Shown here: positions 55,711 to 64,000 of the stretch, piece by piece
How the letters are laid out: each line of letters starts with the position of its first letter
Numbering within the stretch: the first letter of the stretch is position 1
Assembly (NCBI GenBank): GCA_018524725.1
Contig: JAEUWP010000337.1
Location: forward strand, 113,049-177,048
DNA from: Podaxis mareebaensis
Taxonomy: Eukaryota > Basidiomycota > Agaricomycetes > Agaricales > Agaricaceae
Direction of reading: 5' to 3'
DNA length: 64,000 nucleotides
Notes under the pieces: model-generated
Database searches by the model: none
What the model was told of the DNA's origin: nothing
What the model saw: the letters and a program-made list of their open reading frames with translations, nothing else
Program-made: the position numbers and the translations under genes

Positions 55711-58700
55711 GGTGAACAAGAATCGCGTGAGAGCACTTCCAAATCAGAGCGCAACGTCCCAATTACACCAAGACCGAGGGAGAGGGAGGACAAGTGGTGA
55801 TGGGGGGCAATAATAAACTTGGGTAGTCGCGGATCCTGTTTCATCTTATATGTACGCGCCCCGGTATGAATCGGCGGGCTTGGAACAGCTGGGAAGGACA
55901 CAGGGTTACCCACAATGCCCCAACAATAATTTCCCCAGAGCCGACAAAGGAAAATGTTGCCTGTCCATGAACAGCAATAGAATTATTAGCGAGTGTACAA
56001 GGGTGGGTTGAGTTAAGCGGTTTGGTTTGCGTGGCCAAATATCCGGAACGGAGGCAAGTTCTTTTTAGTGCGGAATGCAAATAAGCTAACCCCCTTAATT
56101 CTGGCGTTTTGCAATGCGTTGCGTTGTGGTTACCTAAGTCGAGCCAAGGGCTTCGACCATGGGAAGCCCAAGTGAGCCGGGTGTTCTTTACTGGTGCATT
56201 TACCTCCGAGTCATTAGCCACGTGGATTTGAGACCGTCTGCGTTATGCTCAAGAACCAAATCCCACAAGTCTCTCGGTTTGTTTTCGCTTCGTGATCACT
56301 CCCACCCGGACCAGGAACAGATCACGTTGCGATGCGGACTTGGCCCTTTGAGGCCTGTGGTGCCATTACGCAGATTTCCGGCTTTCAAGTTGATCAACCC
56401 AAAACAACTCGGACAAAGGCTCGGGGGTATCGATCCAAAGCGCAAGGAGATAAGGGACTAATTATCTACCGGATGAGTCTGATGATCCGTTGGAAGTCGA
56501 GGTGCTGATCGCTCACTGCCCCTTGACTTTGAGTTATTCACGTCGTCCAGAGTACGTATACTCGATTCCAAGCGACGGAAGCGAAGCTCTGCCAGGAGGA
56601 GGCCCTCAAGGATGGCAAGCAGCACCCCTACTGAAAAAAACTCGCGATGCTCCCGGGCAATGCAACAGTGTTGATGACCGTAACCGAGGTCGGAGGGTAT
56701 AGACAATTAGGATCTTCGCAAATCACTGTCAAGGCCGTCTCGTTTGATGTTGACAATCGATCTTGAAAACCTGCCTGGGTTGTGATATGCTTTGTGAGGC
56801 TACGAGCCACATAAAGCTATGCTACAAAAGTTCCGATCAGGTTCTATTCAAGATGGTGAGTATATCGTGGATGGAGATTGAGCGATGCATGGCTATACCG
56901 AGGACTTCTTGCACAAGCGCAAAAACGAGGTTAAGTTGGTGGGCGCGAAATTCGGGTCATTTGACCCGCTTGTGTTACATTACATTCCCTAATTCGTCGG
57001 CCTGGTACGCCGGCGGAACAATTACATGTCTTCTGTGACACGAATCGAGGGAGGAAGAAGGGTGAGGGGCAAACCTGGATCACCACCAGGCAGGACAAAG
57101 GAGGTCGTGGGTTGGAAGTTTGCGGCTTATCCTGGCTTATCTGAGCTGGCTGTGCACGCGTTCACGCCTGGGTTCGTCAGTTACGCGAAGGCGCATTCAC
57201 ATCTATTCTCATGGGCTTTGGGAACCCAGGTCATTACCGCTGCTGGTAGGCCAATTTTACCTTTTGGGTTTGTTGTAACCGAAATGAATCGGGCGTTATT
57301 CAGTCACAGCTTCTATTCTGCTCTCTCCCCGAAAGCGATAGATTAGCCATGGTTTCGCAGATCTCGTAACAGTGTAACAGAAGAACTAGCTGACATTGCG
57401 TGTCATGTATGGCGTAACCAATATCCACTTATATCTCTAGGATCCAAGCCGGACCTTAGGTTTGCTGACGCAAATACTACGTTTTATTTTAGTATTGAAC
57501 GGGTGAGCTCTTTCAAAGCCTCTGACGTACGCAGCCAAGCTGAGTATGGTGTGTTTTGTCAAAATTTTTTGACATATGGTAATACATTGTTGAATACCCT
57601 TACTCTTGGTCTGACACTTCAGCATTCGTTAAAGTGGCTGGGGTGTGACATACGCGTGAGGTCGGGGAAGGCAAATTAGAGCATTAATAGGGCTTAAATG
57701 ACGAAGCAATGACAGCTGTATTTGAGGATCCCAAGCGTGTGGGCAAGATGGCCTCGCGGCATTCAAGTCGTGGCATCTTAGCACCAGCCACTGAGTGTAA
57801 GCACACCGAGCCGGTGGTGGATGCCTTCGTTGGTTGTTGTCAAGCCAATCCAATGTAATTGAGAGTGGTTAAAGGGTCATGAGATGCCGCTGGGGTCCTC
57901 TCCGCCGCCGATTTGTGGTTGGCTGTCGAATATATTGGCGACAGCTGCGGGGTGTTGTCAGTATTCACCCTTGAAGCTTCGAGCTTGAGATCCGGCTTGT
58001 GAGGGAAGGCCGAGCGTAAAACCCAGGCTTGATCTACGGCAAGGACATTCAGTTCGTGAGTTGCCCGGTTCCCAAGGTCTTCGGCTTGCCTGGTAAAGCG
58101 AGTCAGTGCTACACTCCGCATCGAGCGGAATCACATCTTTTCCGTCAAGATCAGTGTCGTTAGCGATCGAATTATCTTTGACTGCTCCAAGTCAGCGCCA
58201 GCCATCCAAACAAGAGCGTGAAGGGCGGTAATTCATGCGGGATCTATTACCTATTAAAATGGAGTGGGATATGGGCGACAAAAGCACCGAGTCATCTTTC
58301 GTTCGACGAACAAAAGGTGAGCATACCACGGATATGGTATGAAAACATTTCTCTCATTACCGTTATCTGATAGAGAGCTATGAGGCAGTTATGAACGACT
58401 AAAAATGCGCCACACCGGGTTTGATGAGATCTGGATCAACGTGGTCACGTGGAAGACCCATAAGTATAACCAGCAAAGACAATAAACAGCACGGACCTTT
58501 TGAGTATCTGTCCTGACCTCCCTCCGAGGAAATTGTTGACCAATCTCCCATACATCGTTGTCCACAGTTCACCACAAGATTTTCTGTGTCCCCTATCCGT
58601 CGACGTGCTACAACACTTTGATCTGTATGACTCCGATTGGTCCGATGACTTCGCCACTCATGAGATAGACACGCGTCGTCAGGAACAGCCTCCATCACTT

Positions 58701-58721
58701 AAAGCTCAGTTTCTTACCATC
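55711..58721. other. 3-kb spacer, gene-poor
   Basis: No gene I can name. Open frames at 56159-56461 and 57026-57346 (plus) and 57840-58121 (minus) show no motif and no splice support. A possible two-exon mini-frame at 58259-58402 is listed separately. The region may hold decayed sequence that I cannot align. Confidence 0.4.
58259..58402 (+). CDS. Possible 28-codon two-exon mini-gene
   Basis: ATG at 58259 opens MEWDMGDKSTESSFVRRTK, then a 57-nt GT-AG intron (58317-58373) joins in frame to ESYEAVMND and a stop (58374-58402). Splice sites are good, but the peptide resembles nothing I know, and an 87-nt frame can arise by chance. It could also be an exon pair of a larger unrecognised transcript. 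Confidence 0.2.
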
Positions 58722-60647
58722 ATGATCCCGGCGCTCGAAGGGAAACTGAACACGAACTATGTTCCCACCCCAAAGGAAATCATCGACATCAAGGATGGAC
58801 TCGCAGGTTCAGAAGAACGACTTCGTGCGCTCTCGTTGCAAATCGACCATTTGCGAGATCGTTGTACCCATCTGTCTGTCGAAAAGGAGCGGTTGAGCGT
58901 CGGAATCACGAAGTACAGGGGCATGCTTGCTCCTGCTCGTCGGCTAATTCCTGAGATTCTTCAGGAGATATTTTATCATTGCCTTCCGACTTCTCATAAC
59001 GCCATTATGAGCAGTAAAGGTGCTCCCCTTCTGCTAGGAAGGGTTTGCAGTCAGTGGAGGCAGGTTGCATATTCTACGCCACGGCTGTGGGCTACCATTC
59101 ACATTGTCGTCCCTTCCGCTGAGCCATATAATCCTAATGCACCAACTGATAATTCCTCGACGCTTTCGGTCGTCTCGTCCTGGCTCTCACGCTCCGGAGC
59201 TCTTCCACTATCCATCTCCTTATCTTCGTCTGTATACTCTCTTGATCCATCAATTCCGACAAATCCAGTCGTACGACCCTTCCTTGACCTCCTCACCCCT
59301 TTCGCTTCTCGTTGGAAATCCATCGCTTTCAAAATCGAGAATTACGACTGGACAGAATTCTTCGGTCTGTACAGCGCAAATGATGTACCCCTGCTGGAGA
59401 AGGCCCACTTTGACGGCATTCAGGTTCCTCGACCTGCATCCGGCGAGTCACATCCACCGGATTTCGTCGCCGCCATTCGAGATAACGGCATATTACACTC
59501 ACCGCGGTTACGATCTGTGTCTATACCCCGATATGGAGCGAAGATCCTACAGTTGCCCATCAGATGGAGTGAGCTCATTGAGCTGAACCTCTCCAATGGC
59601 GCATTTTCGCTGCAGGACATCCTGAAGGCTTTAGCCCAGTGTCCAAGTCTTCTCAACTGCTCCGTTTCCGTATCAGATTGGAACAGTGTGGTGGTCTTCG
59701 ACGAATTATACACACCGCCCAAGGTGGTTCTACCTAAATTGGAGGTGTTGATGCTGAAGGATGACATGGGCGGACATGACATGCCCGCCTTGCTCGAGAG
59801 CTTGATTGCGCCACAGCTACAGCATCTTGCTTTTCGTCGAGGGATGAACTGGGGAGGGGAGCTGTACTCGGATCTTCGGCCTTTAATGCGGGCGTTTGGA
59901 GTATTCTTTCATAGCTTGATCCAACCACTTCAGGAGCTGTGGCTGGAGGCGAATTCGCTACCGGGAGACGCTGTGATGCAGCTTCTGGAAATGTTGCCTG
60001 GGCTGAAGAGATTGTCAATAGAGAGTTTTGGGAAGGCAGAGACGGCACCAGACGAGCAAACTCCTTTCGTGTGGACAACCCCGAATTCATTCTACTTCAC
60101 AGATGCACAGCTGAGAAGATTCATCCCCAAAGTTCTCACTATCCGAGTCCAATTAACCCCGTCACCTGCTCCAACAGGGAGTGATGCCAACGATACTGAT
60201 TCAGATCTAGTTTCGGATTCGGACGCCCCTCCCGATGAAACGTCGCAAGGGTTATTAACCTCACCTTCCACCTCTTCCAGATCCGAAAGCAAAACCATCA
60301 TCGGACGTCTTTGTCCGAGCCTCGAAGTCTTTTGCTGCTCAGGAGCCATGTTTTCCGAATCTTTGTTCCTTGAATTTCTTCGCGCCAGATCCATCAGGCA
60401 TCACGAGCTGGGTGTCGCTCACCTGCGAAGAGCGAGCGTGTCGTTTGTGCCCGGCAGGAAGAAATCTGAAGATTTCGCCCGCCGAGTGTTGGAGCTAGGA
60501 AAGCAAACAGGAATGGGCGTACATCTAAACTACATGAAACCTCTTACCCTTCCACCTTTGCATCGCGACAGCTTATTTTCTCCGTATCAGGGTATTGATA
60601 CCGCAGAAGATCTGAACTATCCTCCTGTACATTTCGGATTTTGGTAG
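58722..60647 (+). CDS. Coiled-coil F-box-like protein, family 2 copy J (intact)
   Basis: Intronless, 641 residues from the first ATG in frame (58722, MIPALEGKLNTNYVPTPKEI); open frame extends upstream without ATG. Heptad helix LRALSLQIDHLRDRC, then MLAPARRLIPEILQEIFYH, CLPTSHNAIMSSKGAPLLL, QWRQVAYSTPRLWATIHIV, WLSRSGALPLSISLS, RWKSIAFKIENYDW. Leucine-rich units: VPLLEKAHFDG, LPKLEVLMLKDD, LIQPLQELWLEAN, MLPGLKRLSIES. A Ser/Asp linker precedes RLCPSLEVFCCSGAMFSES and a tail with FSPYQG ending VHFGFW. It is on the opposite strand from copies F-I, 7.4 kb away from copy I. Confidence 0.85.
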   Translation: MIPALEGKLNTNYVPTPKEIIDIKDGLAGSEERLRALSLQIDHLRDRCTHLSVEKERLSVGITKYRGMLAPARRLIPEILQEIFYHCLPTSHNAIMSSKGAPLLLGRVCSQWRQVAYSTPRLWATIHIVVPSAEPYNPNAPTDNSSTLSVVSSWLSRSGALPLSISLSSSVYSLDPSIPTNPVVRPFLDLLTPFASRWKSIAFKIENYDWTEFFGLYSANDVPLLEKAHFDGIQVPRPASGESHPPDFVAAIRDNGILHSPRLRSVSIPRYGAKILQLPIRWSELIELNLSNGAFSLQDILKALAQCPSLLNCSVSVSDWNSVVVFDELYTPPKVVLPKLEVLMLKDDMGGHDMPALLESLIAPQLQHLAFRRGMNWGGELYSDLRPLMRAFGVFFHSLIQPLQELWLEANSLPGDAVMQLLEMLPGLKRLSIESFGKAETAPDEQTPFVWTTPNSFYFTDAQLRRFIPKVLTIRVQLTPSPAPTGSDANDTDSDLVSDSDAPPDETSQGLLTSPSTSSRSESKTIIGRLCPSLEVFCCSGAMFSESLFLEFLRARSIRHHELGVAHLRRASVSFVPGRKKSEDFARRVLELGKQTGMGVHLNYMKPLTLPPLHRDSLFSPYQGIDTAEDLNYPPVHFGFW

Positions 60648-60882
60648 TCAGAGAACGACTGATACAAGACCCACATTTATACCCTTCTTGTTCTTTCCTG
60701 TGTCTAATTAAACTTTCGTGTGATATACAAGTTGCGAGTGGTAGGTTGGATTTTGTCATACGTCGTTCTGTTTTTGGATGTCGTCTTCATTGGTTTGATG
60801 ATTTTAGGCGCCCATGCTGTTACCTGTAACGTTCACCCTGGACTCGTGATGCCATGATCACTTGCAACGCACCGTCATCTCT

Positions 60883-62805
60883 ATGGATCCAGCCTCGGCC
60901 GCAGAGTCCCCCCCTGTCCCCAATAATCATGACGACATCGCACCAACCAAGGCGGCTCTCAATCGATTGGAATCTCACCTCCGACATCTCGACGAAGAGG
61001 TCAGCAAACTCCAAGGCAGGCTTGGGGAACTTGGCTGGCAGAAGAAGGCGTTGAAAAGGCACATTAGCCTGCGAGACTCCCTCAATGCTCCTATCCATCG
61101 ACTCTTTCCTTCGCTGGTTCGTGAAATGTTTTGTTATTGCCTCCCCTTCGGTCGCAATCCTGCCATGAACAATCAAGAAGCGCCCATCCTCCTCGGTCAA
61201 GTATGCAGTCAATGGCGGCAGATTGCACACAGCACTCCGGAGCTCTGGGCAGCTATTCATATCCCTCTACCGGCAGGCCGCCAGACAGGATTTGCATCCT
61301 ATGCAAATCGTAAACACGAAGCTGTTCGCCTTCAGGGAATTGCATCTTGGCTCTCCCGTTCCAGGGACCTCCCCCTGTCTATATCCCTGACTGCAGGCGA
61401 TCTCTTTGCGCCAGCTATATCGACTAAAATGGTCCTACCGTACCTTAAACTTCTGTCTTCATTTTCGCCCCGCTGGAGACTCGTTTACTTCCATGTACCT
61501 GGGTTTGACTGGATCCAGCACTTCTTCTCCCGCTACAAGGCATCGGATCTCCCCTTGCTGGAGAAATTGCACATTGATGGCTCGAGGTGTAACACCAGCA
61601 AGTTCACCCGTGCTGGAGCCATGAAGGCACTTTCACGAGAGGATAGTTTCTTGTATTGTCCTAAATTGCGGTGGATATCGTTGCCGCTACTTGGGGAACT
61701 TATCATCGAAGCACCTGTGCAGTGGTCACAGATCACGGTACTGAACCTCAACGGTGCTTGCAGCTGCTCTCTATTCCAAATCATGCACACGCTATCCCTG
61801 TGCCCGAACCTCCTAGGCCTCAGCGTTTGCTTCGACATTTCATCTTCCTCGGCAGACCTGTCTCTGGAACAGACGGTCAGCCTTCCACATCTCTATTACC
61901 TCTGTGTCGTCGATCATTGCACGTCGTTTGACTCAGTACGATTCTTCAATCACCTCTGCGCCCCGAGCCTTCGATGTATTGCATACGACCGTTACCCGCC
62001 GTCGCCCTGGTTATCCCATATCATCACACCAGAGTCCCTCTCTCCGAAGCTCTTCAGAGCACTGGAGTCTTTCATAAGCAAAGCTCGACAGCCTGTTGAA
62101 GAGCTTTCGTTACAATATGATTGGCTTATAGAGGGGGACTTGTTCAGATTCTTATCTCTTCTGCCTGACCTGAGGAGACTGTCACTCCGGGGCAATGGGA
62201 GGTCAACCAAACCGTCCTTTTTCACTGACTCCTTGCCGCAACCGTTGCTGTTCGATGACATGCTATTCGAGAATCTGCTCATAATTCCTGACAAGAAGGA
62301 CATCGTGATCATAACGAAAGATGTCAGTGACCGTGGAAGCCTGTCTATTGGCGAGGACAGCAACGACTCTGATGATAATGACGGGTTTTCCCGTCCTGTG
62401 GGAATCACCAGGCTATCCGACTGTGACGAAGGCGGTGAAGTATGGCAGGAGACCTATAATTTCTTCTGTCCTAAGCTACAAATTCTTCAATGTACTGGAG
62501 CTATGTTCTCTGGAGACAGCATCCTCAAATTCGTGCGATCACGAGCCTGTCCGTCAAAGAGGTTTGGAATATCGCGAGTTCGGGGCGTAGATATTTCGTT
62601 TCCTCTTGGCGTGGAGAAACCTTCGGACGATTTACTGAACGAAATAAAGGCTTTGGCGGAGGAAAATGGAATATCCTTGTTTCTCCATTTCATGCCCTGG
62701 ACGTCAGAGAACACGCCTATGTCTTTTCCCCAAACTTCAAGTGATGGACTACATGCAGTCGGGTTTAGGATGAATGATGCCTCTGTATTTAGCGCCGTAT
62801 TTTGA
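60883..62805 (+). CDS. Coiled-coil F-box-like protein, family 2 copy K (intact, divergent)
   Basis: Intronless, 640 residues from ATG at 60883 (MDPASAAESPPVPN). Heptad helix LESHLRHLDEEVSKLQGRL, then LNAPIHRLFPSLVREMFCY, a more divergent F-box-like helix than in H, I and J, then AMNNQEAPILLGQVC, QWRQIAHSTPELWAAIHI and WLSRSRDLPLSISLT. Leucine-rich part: LPLLEKLHIDGS, LCPNLLGLSVC, LLPDLRRLSLRGN. The late signature FCPKLQILQCTGAMFSGD is kept, but the tail has only SSDG and ends in SAVF, so the SPYDG/FGF end is lost. It follows copy J in tandem, 235 bases after it. Confidence 0.85.
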   Translation: MDPASAAESPPVPNNHDDIAPTKAALNRLESHLRHLDEEVSKLQGRLGELGWQKKALKRHISLRDSLNAPIHRLFPSLVREMFCYCLPFGRNPAMNNQEAPILLGQVCSQWRQIAHSTPELWAAIHIPLPAGRQTGFASYANRKHEAVRLQGIASWLSRSRDLPLSISLTAGDLFAPAISTKMVLPYLKLLSSFSPRWRLVYFHVPGFDWIQHFFSRYKASDLPLLEKLHIDGSRCNTSKFTRAGAMKALSREDSFLYCPKLRWISLPLLGELIIEAPVQWSQITVLNLNGACSCSLFQIMHTLSLCPNLLGLSVCFDISSSSADLSLEQTVSLPHLYYLCVVDHCTSFDSVRFFNHLCAPSLRCIAYDRYPPSPWLSHIITPESLSPKLFRALESFISKARQPVEELSLQYDWLIEGDLFRFLSLLPDLRRLSLRGNGRSTKPSFFTDSLPQPLLFDDMLFENLLIIPDKKDIVIITKDVSDRGSLSIGEDSNDSDDNDGFSRPVGITRLSDCDEGGEVWQETYNFFCPKLQILQCTGAMFSGDSILKFVRSRACPSKRFGISRVRGVDISFPLGVEKPSDDLLNEIKALAEENGISLFLHFMPWTSENTPMSFPQTSSDGLHAVGFRMNDASVFSAVF

Positions 62806-63190
62806 CTATAGTACTTCTCCATGGGCCATGGAGGCCGAGGAATGGGATCACTCGGAAGTTTCATTAGTCACTATGTATACGTAAGTGCTTTATAAGACTC
62901 ATGTGACGCCATATTCTGTCAAGCATCGGATTTATTAACGTCTGATATTTCGATTTCTACTTACGAGCCGAGCTATCATGTTCCGGGGTTATCCACTCGA
63001 CCGAACTATCAGAAAGGTTCTCCTTAAACTTCGGGCTAGGTTGACGTTTCTCACCGATGGCCGTCTGGCGACCATTGATCGGCGTCCGGGCACGGGAAGG
63101 TTTTGATGTGCTGAGCGCGCAAGTCCTGATAACTTTTACTCGTTCTCCTTGGGTCTCTGTGTATGTATTTATATATGATACCACATTTCG
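62806..63190. other. Spacer with no gene seen
   Basis: 385 bases downstream of F-box copy K. A minus-strand open frame crosses it but has no motif or splice support. Confidence 0.35.
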
Positions 63191-63739
63191 TTGACTCGAC
63201 AGGACGTTTACAGAGAACGTAAGGAAGCTCAAGTGTGTAGTGACTTTGAGGTTTACAATACGCTCAGATCGAGATTGCCATTGGATAGGGAGGACTATAG
63301 GATTGTCGTCCATCACGTATGTCCAGTCCAACATCCACGTCAGAGAACGCGAGTTACATCTAGAGGATCACATGTTGCCTTCATAAATCCAAAGTTGGTT
63401 ATAGTGAAACCCTCTAGCATCGCCTGGAAGCCAAACAAAGATGAGATACCAAGTCCCTCTGGCATAATTCATGAGGATACATCCGAGTGTCCTGAGGGGT
63501 GGGGAGATGTTAATCAATTACTAACGCTACCAGAAGCCTCAGTGATGGAGATGGAACAGATTGCGTGGGAGAGGAACGGTTTAGCTACATGGGTCCGGAA
63601 CTCGTGGAGTATGCGGAAGGAGGGTTGCGGTGATCTAGCTGTTGCGTTAGAAATTGTGGAAAAATGCTTTGAAGGGATAATCAAGCAAATCAAAGACAAT
63701 GTTACAGGGGCTAGGCCACTTGGAGGAGTTGGGCGTTGA
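63191..63739 (+). other. Open frame of about 180 codons, status unclear
   Basis: The frame has protein-like composition (for example DREDYRIVVHHVCPVQHP and TSECPEGWGDVNQLLTLPEA), but no ATG appears until late (MEMEQIAWERNG). It may be an internal or last exon whose start lies in an upstream exon, or a relic. I do not recognise it. It ends just at a small tandem repeat (CGTTGAA three times, 63734-63754). Confidence 0.3.
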
Positions 63740-63754
63740 ACGTTGAACGTTGAA
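63734..63754. repeat. Tandem repeat CGTTGAA x3
   Basis: Three exact copies of the 7-mer CGTTGAA in a row at the end of the unassigned open frame. Probably simple slippage. Confidence 0.9.
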
Positions 63755-64000
63755 CTTTGGGTTTGGTCGTAATCAAATCAGTGTTTCGCCTCTCCAAGAG
63801 TAACCTTGCTTGGATGGCTCAAGATACGTCATTGATTCAACGTTTTCAACTTTCGTCAGAAGTAGCTTGTCAGTTTGGTAACACAATTCAATTGAAGGTT
63901 CTAAGAGATTTCGCTTTGTTCCGTACTATCATTGATCGGGAGTTTGACAACGTTTCAGGAGTTTGAAAATGTGAAAGTTTGCCTCACAGCTCACCCTCAC

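Noticed and set aside
57026..57346. 106-codon plus-strand frame as a gene
   Set aside because: No recognisable domain, no splice sites that extend it, and no typical start context. Not enough to call.

Overview
The window is nuclear DNA of a mushroom-forming basidiomycete (Agaricomycetes). The evidence is gene structure (many GT-AG introns of about 50-60 nt, often splitting codons, plus two likely GC-AG introns) and gene content: tandem P450s, a NACHT NTPase, a DUF1996 surface protein, and large F-box families mixed with conserved housekeeping genes. I found no plasmid, viral, CRISPR or intact transposon feature. Most genes below were rebuilt exon by exon. Where total exon length is a multiple of three with no internal stop I call the gene intact.

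Layout. 1-5.8 kb: a P450 locus with the 3' half of one gene (cut by the window edge), decayed P450 fragments, and a complete 12-exon P450. 6.2-7.8 kb: a broken F-box gene. 7.9-13 kb: housekeeping block of a complex I LYR subunit (NDUFA6 type), divergent from a PDAP1/PP28 gene, then a mitochondrial-type PPR protein. 13.4-18.9 kb: three minus-strand paralogues of the 6.2-kb F-box gene, of which only one is intact. 19.2-22 kb: a NACHT gene, followed by a fifth F-box scrap interrupted by about 105 bp flanked by 13-bp direct repeats. 23-25 kb: an unrelated F-box/LRR-like gene. 26-33 kb: aldo-keto reductase, DUF1996 protein and a single-pass membrane protein. 33.6-39 kb: a Lon protease ending in a peroxisomal PTS1 tripeptide, YAE1, and divergent TFIIE-beta. 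39-63 kb: a second, intronless coiled-coil/F-box-like family (four intact, one with a single stop codon, one frameshifted, one relic), interrupted by an MDR oxidoreductase, DIM1, a proline-rich protein and a small 76-residue Cys/His-rich gene hidden in four short exons.

How it fits together. Housekeeping genes show no damage, while both multicopy F-box families and the P450s show a mixture of intact, freshly broken and decayed copies, which is the pattern of birth-and-death evolution. F-box proteins normally recruit substrates to SCF ubiquitin ligases, so the rapidly changing part here is probably substrate choice. No target can be read from sequence. The best candidates for something undescribed are the second F-box family, with its shared C-terminal tail (SPYDG then FGF), and the 76-residue Cys/His protein.
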